A DNA stretch of 16,723 bases from CAZMOK01 sp964644135 (GCA_964644135.1 CAZXWD010000070.1:1-16723), one strand, 5' to 3'. Numbered from the stretch's first letter, positions 1 to 5,865 are shown. Made by a program: numbers and translations. The notes: generated by a model from the letters alone, not told the origin.

Positions 1-606
1 TATCTCGCCTTTCCCTTCCCTTACCATCAGTATCTCATCACCGGTGCAGTCGATCACAGTGGAGGGCTGGTTGTCGCCAAAACCGCCATCGATCACAATA
101 TCTACCCTGTCTTTGTACTTTTCGTAGATAAGCTCCGGGTCGGTGGCGTATTCAAGTATCTGGTCGTCGTCGTGGAGGGAGGTCGACATCAGCGGATGGC
201 CCAGCTCCTTGATGATCTCGCTTACGATATTGTTCTGGGGTATCCTGATACCGAGGGTCTTTTTCTTGTTGTGGAATATTTTGGGAACGCTGTTATTGGC
301 CTTTAAAATGTAAGTGAACGGGCCCGGGAGCGTGCGGCGCATAAGCTTGAAGACTTCATTGTTGATGGGAAGGGTGTATTCCGATAACTGGCTGAGGTCG
401 TAGAAAAGGAAGGAAAAATTGGCTTTCTCTTTTTTCACCCCCTTCAGGCGGGCAACCTTGTCGATTGCTTTGGGACTGTTAATGCTGCATCCCAGTGCAT
501 AGATGGTATCGGTGGGGAAGATAATGATCCCGTCGTTGGCCAGACATTCTACAACTTTTTGAACCTGCCTGCTGCTGGGCGTTTCAGGGTGGATCTTCAA
601 TAACAT
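1..606 (-). CDS. YciO/Sua5/TsaC-family protein (L-threonylcarbamoyladenylate synthase-like), 3' end cut by the window
   Basis: Reading the minus strand from the ATG at 606-604 gives 202 codons with no stop up to the window edge, so only the C-terminus is missing. The YrdC-type fold is recognisable: PTDTIYALG (residues 31-39) is the nucleotide-binding loop, LPGPFT (93-98) is the family's central motif, and STS (141-143), VIDGG and STVIDC (182-187) follow. The family either makes threonylcarbamoyl-AMP for the t6A37 modification of tRNAs (TsaC/Sua5) or, for YciO proteins, has a related and less certain role. The region after the first motif (RLKGVKKEKANFSFL) resembles YciO more than classical TsaC, and the missing part looks short, so a single-domain protein of about 205 residues is expected without the Sua5 C-terminal domain. 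It starts only 27 bases after the SRP RNA U-tract, with no obvious promoter between them. Confidence 0.88.
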   Translation of the reverse strand, partial: MLLKIHPETPSSRQVQKVVECLANDGIIIFPTDTIYALGCSINSPKAIDKVARLKGVKKEKANFSFLFYDLSQLSEYTLPINNEVFKLMRRTLPGPFTYILKANNSVPKIFHNKKKTLGIRIPQNNIVSEIIKELGHPLMSTSLHDDDQILEYATDPELIYEKYKDRVDIVIDGGFGDNQPSTVIDCTGDEILMVREGKGEI

Positions 607-632
607 ATTCTGCGTTTTTAATTCTTATAAAT

Positions 633-645
633 AAAAAAGGGTAAG
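633..645 (-). terminator. U-tract end of the SRP RNA
   Basis: The closing strand of the SRP RNA terminal stem (CUUACCC) is followed directly by six U residues on the minus strand, which resembles an intrinsic terminator in which the RNA's own stem supplies the hairpin. The YciO-like gene begins 27 bases further on without a visible promoter, so termination may be partial. Confidence 0.5.
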
Positions 646-734
646 CTACTTATGTCGCACCGCTACAACCGCCTACCCTTGCTTCATTCCTGACCTGGGG
701 GATTCAGCAGGAGCTGGTCGCATAAGACTTACCC
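639..734 (-). ncRNA. ffs: Small signal recognition particle RNA (4.5S-type)
   Basis: The minus strand holds a 96-nt RNA whose ends pair: GGGUAAG at the 5' end with CUUACCC at the 3' end, then CUUAUG with CAUAAG further in. The apex is a textbook SRP domain IV: CAGG (RNA positions 38-41), UCA, tetraloop GGAA (45-48), UGA, AGCA (52-55), the whole flanked by CCC and GGG. CAGG/AGCA is the symmetric loop that binds the Ffh M domain. The RNA should work with Ffh and FtsY in co-translational targeting of membrane proteins. It ends in six U residues (633-638 on the plus strand) and has a Bacteroidota-type -7 box just upstream. There is no Alu domain, so it is the short form usual in Gram-negative bacteria. 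The motif match is very specific; the exact 5' end is inferred from the pairing. Confidence 0.93.
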
Positions 735-738
735 GGTG

Positions 739-746
739 CAAAAGTA
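739..746 (-). promoter_or_regulatory. -7 box of the SRP RNA promoter (TACTTTTG)
   Basis: On the minus strand TACTTTTG fits the Bacteroidota -7 consensus TAnnTTTG and ends four bases before the SRP RNA 5' GGG at 734, a suitable distance to the start site. A second match, TAAATTTG, lies immediately upstream at 754-747. The -33 element is poor: TTC rather than TTG sits at the expected distance. The same promoter may also feed the YciO-like gene by read-through. Confidence 0.6.
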
Positions 747-858
747 CAAATTTATAGCAAATTGACGAAGTTGTTACCTAATTTTTAAGCAATTGTTACC
801 GGGATGTGAATTCCCCCTGTCTCTACTGCTCAGACAAAAAAATAGCAGCCAGGATTGA

Positions 859-889
859 TTGTAACCCACCCTTTTATTTATTATGTTTG
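859..889 (+). promoter_or_regulatory. Bacteroidota-type promoter for the DUF4199/GT2/GT4 genes
   Basis: TTG at 859-861 and TATGTTTG at 882-889 are separated by 20 bases, matching the Bacteroidota housekeeping pattern TTG-N(19-21)-TAnnTTTG. The start codon at 918 follows 28 bases later, so the leader would be short. It is the best-formed promoter in the window. Confidence 0.65.
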
Positions 890-917
890 CAGGTGTCAAC
901 CTTAAATTCCCTGAGAA

Positions 918-1442
918 ATGGAACAGAAAAATGTACCTGCGTCAAAAGGAGCCATTGGTTACGGTATCCTTTTGTCGATTGCCCTGATCATTTACAGTCT
1001 CCTGCTTTTTGTACTGGGACTGGACAGCCACCCGTGGCTTAATTATCTCTCCTACGTCATCATGATCGTAGGGATCTACCTGGCCACGGTGAATTTCCGG
1101 AATAAATACCAGGATGGACTTATCAGTTACGGGAAAGCTGTCGGAGTGGGCTTTTTTACCGTTCTGGTTGCCTCGGTCATTATGGCGATCTATACTTTTA
1201 TTTATTTCTCTTACATCAATCCCGATGTATTCCAGCAGGCCATGATAGAAGCCGAGCAAAGGATGCTGGAGGAAGGCATGTCTGACATGCAGGTAGATCA
1301 GGCCCTCTCCATGATGGAAAGGTTCCAGAAGCCCTGGGTGAGCACTATCTTTGCATTCCTCGGGAACATCCTGATCGGGCTTGTCATAGCCCTTATAACC
1401 TCAATATTCATTAAAAGGGAAGAGCCCCCGGTACAGGAGTAA
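918..1442 (+). CDS. DUF4199 family membrane protein
   Basis: A 174-residue protein with four predicted membrane segments at about 13-34, 41-59, 75-99 and 143-165. Between the third and fourth lies a polar, Met- and Glu-rich stretch (about 101-139, including MIEAEQRMLEEGMSDMQ) that probably forms a helix outside the membrane. The length, topology and the RNKYQDGLISYGKA stretch before the third helix fit DUF4199, a family nearly confined to Bacteroidota whose function is unknown. Its TAA stop shares one base with the ATG of the following GT2 gene (TAATG), so the two are almost certainly co-translated. Pairing with a membrane-anchored glycosyltransferase suggests a job in lipid-linked sugar handling, but that is inference from neighbourhood only. 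A good promoter lies just upstream. Confidence 0.85.
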   Translation: MEQKNVPASKGAIGYGILLSIALIIYSLLLFVLGLDSHPWLNYLSYVIMIVGIYLATVNFRNKYQDGLISYGKAVGVGFFTVLVASVIMAIYTFIYFSYINPDVFQQAMIEAEQRMLEEGMSDMQVDQALSMMERFQKPWVSTIFAFLGNILIGLVIALITSIFIKREEPPVQE

Positions 1443-2407
1443 TGCAGGATCTTCAACTATCCATAGTCATCCCCCTGCTCGACGAAGAGGAATCGCTTCC
1501 GGAGCTTCACCGGTGGATCATAAAGGTGCTGGAAGAGAACAACCTTACCGGTGAGATCATATTTATCGACGACGGCAGTGCCGATAGTTCCTGGGAAGTG
1601 ATAGAGGCAATGGCATCGGCCGATGAGAGGGTGAAAGGGATCAAGTTCAGGAGGAATTACGGAAAATCGGCCGCCCTTAACGTCGGTTTCCAGGAAGCAA
1701 AAGGTGATGTGGTGATCACAATGGATGCTGACCTGCAGGACAGTCCGGAAGAGATCCCTCATCTCTATAAAATGATAACCGAAGGTGACCTTGACCTGGT
1801 TTCAGGGTGGAAGAAGAAACGGTTCGACCCTCTGGGCAAGACCATCCCTTCCAAATTCTTCAATTTCACTACCAGGGTGATGAGCGGGATCAAGCTCCAC
1901 GATTTCAATTGCGGTTTGAAGGCCTATAAGAATGAAGTGGTAAAGAATATCGAGGTGTACGGCGAAATGCACCGGTACATCCCGGTGATCGCCCGTAACA
2001 GCGGCTTTACACGTATAGACGAAAAGGTGGTGCACCACCAGGCACGAAAATACGGCCGGACGAAATTCGGTGTTGAAAGGTTTGTAAAGGGGTACCTCGA
2101 CCTGCTGTCGATTACCTTTGTTTCGAAATTCGGCCGAAGGCCAATGCATTTATTCGGTACGATCGGTTCGATCGTTTTTTTCCTGGGCTTCATTGCTGCG
2201 GTGTGGGTTGGCGCACAAAAGCTGATCTACCTGAACAAAGGCATCCCGGCGCCCCTGGTGGCCGACAGCCCTTACTTCTATCTTTCACTCGTGGCCATGA
2301 TACTCGGCACCCAGTTGTTCCTCACCGGGTTCCTTGCCGAGCTTGTTTCGAGGAGCAGCAGGGAACGGAATGTTTACCAGGTGGAAAAAATGACTTTTAA
2401 AGGGTAA
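1442..2407 (+). CDS. Family 2 glycosyltransferase, polyprenyl-phosphate sugar transferase type (DPM1/GtrB/ArnC-like)
   Basis: This 321-residue protein has an N-terminal GT-A domain: LSIVIPLLDEEESL (6-19) opens the fold, FIDDGSADSS (41-50) binds the nucleotide, DADLQD (95-100) carries the metal-binding acidic motif, and the HHQARKYGRTKFG region (198-210) is typical of the dolichol-phosphate mannosyltransferase/GtrB group. Two membrane segments follow at about 236-258 and 279-301, as in GtrB and ArnC. Such enzymes move a sugar from a nucleotide donor to undecaprenyl phosphate at the cytoplasmic face of the inner membrane; the sugar cannot be told from sequence. The gene overlaps the DUF4199 gene by one base and precedes a GT4 gene by 34 bases, so the three probably form one transcript. 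Length and motifs are complete. Confidence 0.9.
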   Translation: MQDLQLSIVIPLLDEEESLPELHRWIIKVLEENNLTGEIIFIDDGSADSSWEVIEAMASADERVKGIKFRRNYGKSAALNVGFQEAKGDVVITMDADLQDSPEEIPHLYKMITEGDLDLVSGWKKKRFDPLGKTIPSKFFNFTTRVMSGIKLHDFNCGLKAYKNEVVKNIEVYGEMHRYIPVIARNSGFTRIDEKVVHHQARKYGRTKFGVERFVKGYLDLLSITFVSKFGRRPMHLFGTIGSIVFFLGFIAAVWVGAQKLIYLNKGIPAPLVADSPYFYLSLVAMILGTQLFLTGFLAELVSRSSRERNVYQVEKMTFKG

Positions 2408-2441
2408 TGGGTGTCTTTTTTGAAAAATCCATAATTCAGTA

Positions 2442-3578
2442 ATGAAGGTTATCATCATAGGATCGGCCTACCCGCTGAGGGGCGGTGGCATTTCCACTTT
2501 CAACGAAAGGATGGCCAGGGCTTTCATGGAGGCAGGGCACCAGGTGAAGATCTATAATTTCAGCCTTCAGTACCCGAACTTCCTGTTTCCCGGCAAAACT
2601 CAGTATTCAGAAGAAGACCCTCCCGAAGGACTGGATATTGTCACCTGCATAAATTCTGTCAACCCCTTCAACTGGATAAAGGTCGGAAAGATAATCAGGA
2701 AGGAGCATGCCGACCTGGTAATCATCAGGTACTGGATACCTTTTATGGCCCCGTGCCTGGGCACTATTGCCCGGAGATTGAAAAAGAACCGCAAAACAAA
2801 GGTCATTGCCATTACCGACAATGTTATCCCGCATGAGCGCAGGCCCGGCGACAAGATCCTTACCAGGTACTTCCTGAAGCCCGTGGATGGTTTCCTGGTG
2901 ATGTCGGATTCTGTGCTGAAAGACCTTGAATTGTTCGACAAGAAGAAGCCCAGGAAACTGTCGCTGCATCCTTTATACGATAATTTCGGCACGCCGATTG
3001 GCAAGAAGGAGGCAAGAGAAAAGCTGGGGATCGACACCAACGGGAAATACCTTCTCTTTTTCGGTTTGATACGCGACTACAAGGGACTTGATATTTTATT
3101 GAAAGCCCTTGCCGATGAAAGGCTGAAAAAAGCCGGCGTCAGGCTCATCGTGGCAGGTGAGTTTTACGATGAGTATGAAAAGTACACCAGGCTTGCAGAT
3201 GAGCTGGAAGTAGCCCACAGGGTCCAAATGGACAATGAGTTCATCCCAAATTCGGATGTCTACCTTTATTTCTGTGCTTCCGACATAGTTGTCCAGCCAT
3301 ACAAATCGGCCACCCAGAGCGGGGTGACCCAGGTGGCTTACCATTTCAACAAGCCCATGATCGTGACCGGAGTGGGAGCCCTGCCCCAGATGGTCCCCGA
3401 CGGCAAGGTAGGGTTTGTTACGGAGGTTGACCCGGGTGAAATTGCCGATGCGGTCCACAGGTTTTATGACGAGGATAAAGAGGAGGAGTTCACCGGCAAC
3501 GTGAAGGAGGAGAAGAAGAAATATTCATGGGAAAAGTTTGTTGATGCAATCGGGGAGCTTTATGATGATTTACGGTAA
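2442..3578 (+). CDS. Family 4 (group 1) glycosyltransferase
   Basis: A 378-residue GT-B protein. The N-terminal domain begins KVIIIGSAYPLRGGGIST (2-19), in which the glycine-rich loop is typical of GT4 enzymes. The C-terminal domain has LLFFGLIRDYKGLDILLKAL (204-223), the usual first strand and donor-binding helix, and VVQPYKSATQSGVTQVA (283-299) in the place of the E-x7-E donor motif, where the first glutamate is replaced. PMIVTGVGALPQMV follows. There is no signal peptide or membrane segment, so it acts in the cytoplasm or at the inner membrane face, presumably adding a sugar to a lipid-linked glycan or small acceptor. Donor and acceptor are unknown. It is the last gene of the plus-strand group and converges on hddA across a gap filled with repeats. 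Confidence 0.87.
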   Translation: MKVIIIGSAYPLRGGGISTFNERMARAFMEAGHQVKIYNFSLQYPNFLFPGKTQYSEEDPPEGLDIVTCINSVNPFNWIKVGKIIRKEHADLVIIRYWIPFMAPCLGTIARRLKKNRKTKVIAITDNVIPHERRPGDKILTRYFLKPVDGFLVMSDSVLKDLELFDKKKPRKLSLHPLYDNFGTPIGKKEAREKLGIDTNGKYLLFFGLIRDYKGLDILLKALADERLKKAGVRLIVAGEFYDEYEKYTRLADELEVAHRVQMDNEFIPNSDVYLYFCASDIVVQPYKSATQSGVTQVAYHFNKPMIVTGVGALPQMVPDGKVGFVTEVDPGEIADAVHRFYDEDKEEEFTGNVKEEKKKYSWEKFVDAIGELYDDLR

Positions 3579-3628
3579 GCTTATTGTCAAATTGTCTTTA
3601 TTGCCGAAATTGTCAAATTGATTTTTTT

Positions 3629-3649
3629 TACCCACCCCCTCGGTGGGTA
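3629..3649. other. Small hairpin with a T-run on the wrong side for a terminator
   Basis: TACCCACC (3629-3636) pairs perfectly with GGTGGGTA (3642-3649) over a five-base loop. Eight T residues (3622-3629) lie before it on the plus strand and overlap its first base, so in either reading direction the hairpin is not followed by a U-run. It sits inside the larger inverted repeat and may be its inner stem. Confidence 0.6.
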
Positions 3650-3673
3650 CAAGAACCAGACTGCGATATAATA

Positions 3674-3703
3674 CGTGAAGCGTGAAGAGTGAATCGTGAA
3701 TCG
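3674..3703. repeat. Degenerate heptamer array (CGTGAAG-type)
   Basis: Four 7-base units in a row (CGTGAAG, CGTGAAG, AGTGAAT, CGTGAAT) plus CG. On the minus strand the units read as TTCAC plus two variable bases and resemble the TTTACTC units of the larger array at 4907-4965. The array abuts the right arm of the inverted repeat. Confidence 0.65.
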
Positions 3704-3738
3704 ATTGACAATTTCGGCAATAGAGACAATATAGCCAT

Positions 3739-3766
3739 CAGCCTAAAGCCAACAGCTATCTATAGC
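3739..3766. repeat. Degenerate heptamer run (CAGCCTA-type) reaching into the end of hddA
   Basis: Four imperfect 7-base units can be set out as CAGCCTA, AAGCCAA, CAGCTAT and CTATAGC. The hddA stop codon (3756-3758, minus strand) lies within them, so the repeat covers the last codons of that gene. The units are diverged and the phase is my reading, so this is a weak call. Confidence 0.35.
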
Positions 3767-4781
3767 TCCAACTCGTGAGGCCCGACTGTGTGAATTCGTA
3801 TCTTTTCACATCCCCGCCGTATTTCTTGAGGGCATTGATGACTTTCTGGCGGGAGTTGTCGGGGCAATAGAAGGTCATGAAGCCACCGCCGCCGGCGCCT
3901 GAGATCTTTCCCCCCGATGCACCGTTCTTTATGGCCGTGTCGTAGATCTCATCAAGGTAAGCATTGGAAATACCCTGTGCCATGAGCTTTTTGTTCTGCC
4001 AGCCGAAATCCAGGATATCGCCTATTTTGTTGAGCTCGCCCTTCAGTATGGCCTCCTTCATCATGATTGCCTGCTCCTTCAGCTTGAGTGTGGCCTCGAT
4101 GGCCTGCTTGTCGTTTTTCATTACGTTCTGCGACTGGATCTCGATGATGTTGGATGATTCCCTGCTGATCTCCGTATGAAAAAGGACCAGGTTGTAGGCC
4201 AGCTCGCTGAGAATATGTGCCCTGATGCGGAGCGGGTTTACAATTACCTTACCCTCTTTGAAGAATTCCATGAAGTTCACCCCGCCGAATGTGGCGGTGT
4301 ACTGGTCCTGCTTCCCACCGGCCATTTGCAGGTCGACCCGCTCAATATCATAAGCTAACTGTGCAATATCGTATTCCCCGAGAGGCAGGTTGAGCCACTC
4401 CACAAATGCGCCGAGAATGGCAACAACGAGTGTGGAGGAAGTCCCGAGGCCTGAGCCCGGGGGTGCATCAACATATGTGGAAAGCTCGAACGACAGCGGC
4501 TCGTGGCTGAATTCCGTGACTATACGGTTATAGATCCCCTTTATCAGGTTCAGTTCACCGTTCAGCTCGAGGTGATCGGTCTTTTCGAATTCGTATTTCT
4601 CGTCCCTGTCGAAAGCGTGAATGATGATCTTCCCATCATCGCGGGTCTTGATGGATGCAAAAGCATGCATGCTGATAGTGGCATTCAGCACGGCCCCTCC
4701 GTAGATATCGGAAAAGGGAGAAACATCCGATCCCCCTCCGGCAAGTCCCAGGCGTAAAGGTGCTTTGGCTCTGATTATCAT
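3756..4781 (-). CDS. hddA: D-glycero-D-manno-heptose 7-phosphate kinase (GHMP kinase)
   Basis: A 341-residue GHMP kinase of the HddA type, which phosphorylates C1 of heptose 7-phosphate to give the alpha-1,7-bisphosphate in the GDP-heptose pathway. Visible motifs are the opening RAKAPLRLGLAGGGSDVSP (4-22), the ATP loop PPGSGLGTSST (107-117), GGKQDQYTATFGG (155-167), and the third GHMP motif GGKISGAGGGGF (290-301). I chose the ATG at 4781-4779 because homologous starts begin MIIRAKAPLRLG. An in-frame ATG at 4883 would add 34 residues unlike the family, and its coding would run through intergenic repeat sequence. A -7 box at 4811-4804 supports the shorter start. The gene converges on the GT4 gene and is divergent from the methyltransferase. 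The partner genes gmhA, hddC and gmhB lie 1.6-3.5 kb away on the other strand. Confidence 0.88.
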   Translation of the reverse strand: MIIRAKAPLRLGLAGGGSDVSPFSDIYGGAVLNATISMHAFASIKTRDDGKIIIHAFDRDEKYEFEKTDHLELNGELNLIKGIYNRIVTEFSHEPLSFELSTYVDAPPGSGLGTSSTLVVAILGAFVEWLNLPLGEYDIAQLAYDIERVDLQMAGGKQDQYTATFGGVNFMEFFKEGKVIVNPLRIRAHILSELAYNLVLFHTEISRESSNIIEIQSQNVMKNDKQAIEATLKLKEQAIMMKEAILKGELNKIGDILDFGWQNKKLMAQGISNAYLDEIYDTAIKNGASGGKISGAGGGGFMTFYCPDNSRQKVINALKKYGGDVKRYEFTQSGLTSWSYR

Positions 4782-4803
4782 CCGGCTGAAAATTTGTGGT
4801 AAG

Positions 4804-4811
4804 CAAAAATA
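4804..4811 (-). promoter_or_regulatory. -7 box (TATTTTTG) for hddA
   Basis: On the minus strand TATTTTTG fits TAnnTTTG and lies 22 bases before the ATG at 4781, giving a leader of about 15-17 nt. No TTG is seen at the -33 spacing, only a TGG about 20 bases further up. Its position favours the 4781 start for hddA. Confidence 0.5.
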
Positions 4812-4881
4812 GTAAAAGAAATGATCTTTAATACCAGTCTGTAGTTGACAGTCATCAGCGGAGCGAAGCGATATCGGGATC

Positions 4882-4895
4882 ATCAGTTATCAGTT
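4882..4895. repeat. Two copies of the heptamer ATCAGTT
   Basis: ATCAGTT occurs twice in tandem. Around it, TCATCAG appears at 4854 and 4880. This is a second, diverged patch of period-7 sequence just before the larger array. The rest of 4812-4906 shows no ORF or fold I can support. Confidence 0.5.
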
Positions 4896-4906
4896 ACCAA
4901 TCCCTA

Positions 4907-4965
4907 TTTACTCTTTACTCTTTACTCTTTACTATTTATTATTTACTATTTACTATTTACTATTT
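4907..4965. repeat. Tandem heptamer array TTTACTC/TTTACTA, about 8.4 units
   Basis: Eight consecutive 7-base units plus TTT: three TTTACTC, one TTTACTA, one TTTATTA and three TTTACTA. The array ends five bases (a run of C) before the -7 box TATCTTTG at 4971, so the -33 element of that promoter, if there is one, must lie within the repeat. Loss or gain of units would not move the last repeat relative to the -7 box but would change what lies upstream. Two sub-blocks (the C-ending and A-ending units) suggest separate rounds of duplication. Confidence 0.9.
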
Positions 4966-4970
4966 CCCCC

Positions 4971-4978
4971 TATCTTTG
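4971..4978 (+). promoter_or_regulatory. -7 box (TATCTTTG) of the methyltransferase, giving a nearly leaderless mRNA
   Basis: TATCTTTG fits TAnnTTTG exactly and ends six bases before the ATG at 4985, so the expected start site is at or next to the start codon. It rules out the in-frame TTG at 4976, which is inside the box, as the start codon. There is no TTG at -33; that position lies in the heptamer array. Confidence 0.6.
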
Positions 4979-4984
4979 CCAACC

Positions 4985-5767
4985 ATGAAGAAGATCATCA
5001 GCCTTTTCCTGAGGTTTATCCCGAGGAAATACCTTCAGCGGTTCAGCCATTTTGGTGCGAGGGTGCTGGGTTTTTTCTACAGGGGGAACAATGTTGAATG
5101 CCCCGTCTGTGGCAGCACCTACAGTAAGTTCCTGCCTTACGGGAGGGTAAGCACACGTGAGAACGCACTGTGCCCCAACTGTCTTTCGCTTGAACGGCAC
5201 CGCCTGATGTGGCTATACCTGAGGGACAGGACCGATTTTACCTCGGCAAAGCTGAAAGTCCTTCATGTTGCCCCGGAACTTTGCTTTCTCAAGAAATTCG
5301 AAGCGCTGGAAAAACTTGAATACATTAAAGCAGACCTCGAATCACCGTGGGCAACAGTTCATTTTGATGTACATGAGATCCCTTTCGATGAAAACACGTT
5401 TGACGTTGTGATCTGTAACCACCTGCTGGAACACGTGGAGGATGATATCAAATCATTGAAAGAGCTTTACCGCGTATTGAAACCGGGCGGCTGGGGCATC
5501 ATGCAATCACCGATAAACCCTGCCAGGGAGGTTACCGATGAGGACAGGTCGCTCAAAACACCAAAGGACCGCGAGAAAAAATATGGCCAGTCGGACCATG
5601 TAAGGGATTTCGGCCTCGACTATCCCGGGAGACTGGAGAAAGGCGGTTTCAGGGTTGTGGTTGATGAATTCGTCAGGTCCCTGCCGGACGAAAAGGTCAA
5701 GAGGTATGCGGTGCTGACAGGAGGCAGCCTCACAGTGAATGATTTTATTTACAGAGTGGAAAAATGA
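4985..5767 (+). CDS. Class I SAM-dependent methyltransferase with N-terminal Cys4 knuckle
   Basis: A 260-residue protein. Residues 39-42 (CPVC) and 63-66 (CPNC) form a likely zinc knuckle ahead of the methyltransferase domain. SAM motif I is unusual, VLHVAPE (92-98) instead of a glycine-rich loop. ADLESPW (116-122) may be the acidic strand-2 region, and FDVVICNHLLEHVEDD (139-154), then LKELYRVLKPGGWGIMQSP (158-176), are the Methyltransf_11 core. N-terminal residues 1-33 are basic and hydrophobic (LFLRFIPRKYLQRF) and could bind the membrane. The substrate is unknown; nearby glycan genes suggest a sugar or lipid-linked glycan, which is inference. The start is the ATG at 4985; an in-frame TTG at 4976 lies inside the promoter box. 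No other gene overlaps its start, and its TGA overlaps a very short reading frame. Confidence 0.85.
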   Translation: MKKIISLFLRFIPRKYLQRFSHFGARVLGFFYRGNNVECPVCGSTYSKFLPYGRVSTRENALCPNCLSLERHRLMWLYLRDRTDFTSAKLKVLHVAPELCFLKKFEALEKLEYIKADLESPWATVHFDVHEIPFDENTFDVVICNHLLEHVEDDIKSLKELYRVLKPGGWGIMQSPINPAREVTDEDRSLKTPKDREKKYGQSDHVRDFGLDYPGRLEKGGFRVVVDEFVRSLPDEKVKRYAVLTGGSLTVNDFIYRVEK

Positions 5768-5811
5768 ACAAGGCATACCGGAAAACACTCATCGAGGTTT
5801 CGGAAGAGTAG
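5764..5811 (+). other. Possible vestigial 15-codon reading frame
   Basis: An ATG overlaps the methyltransferase stop as ATGA, the arrangement of a translationally coupled next gene, but it reads only MNKAYRKTLIEVSEE before TAG. It may be the remnant of a lost downstream gene, a tiny leader peptide, or chance. No family is recognisable at this length. The remaining bases to 5840 are AT-rich and lead into the nitroreductase promoter. Confidence 0.25.
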
Positions 5812-5840
5812 GGCATCGGCATTTCATATCTCATATATTA

Positions 5841-5848
5841 TATCTTTG
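5841..5848 (+). promoter_or_regulatory. -7 box (TATCTTTG) of the nitroreductase-gmhA-hddC-gmhB run
   Basis: TATCTTTG is identical to the box of the methyltransferase promoter and ends 17 bases before the ATG at 5866, so the leader would be about 11 nt. TCGG lies near the -33 position but no TTG is present. It is the only convincing promoter before the heptose genes on this strand. Confidence 0.55.
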
Positions 5849-5865
5849 CAGAAAAGGATTTGACT

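Larger units (their letters stand above)
3591..3730. repeat. 26-bp inverted repeat flanking an 88-nt centre, between convergent genes
   Basis: The left arm 3591-3616 and right arm 3705-3730 are reverse complements over 26 bases with a single difference (3598 against 3723). In a plus-strand RNA that position would be a G-U wobble, so all 26 positions can pair; a minus-strand RNA would have one A-C mismatch. The left arm is also part of a direct repeat: the 12-mer beginning ATTGTCAA at 3583 recurs 26 bases later at 3609. The centre holds a small hairpin (3629-3649) and a heptamer array (3674-3703). No ORF lies inside. It could be a mobile miniature repeat or a structure that blocks read-through between the convergent GT4 and hddA genes. 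Confidence 0.8.

Noticed and set aside
806..1042. Plus-strand reading frame before and into the DUF4199 gene
   Set aside because: It begins before the promoter box at 882-889, overlaps the DUF4199 gene in another frame and has no family features.
3629..3649. Intrinsic terminator for GT4 or hddA
   Set aside because: The T-run precedes the stem on the plus strand, and in minus-strand RNA the hairpin is followed by A residues rather than U residues.
4782..4883. N-terminal extension of hddA by 34 residues from an upstream in-frame ATG
   Set aside because: The extra residues do not resemble the family, which starts at MIIRAKAPLRLG. The extension would begin in repeat-rich intergenic sequence and would cover the -7 box at 4804-4811.
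4907..4965. CRISPR-like array
   Set aside because: The units are 7 bases long and directly adjoining, with no spacers and no cas genes in the window.
4976..4984. TTG start for the methyltransferase
   Set aside because: The TTG is part of the promoter box TATCTTTG; the ATG at 4985 is the sensible start.
5860..5865. TTG start for the nitroreductase
   Set aside because: It would add only two residues; the ATG at 5866 is standard and matches the family.
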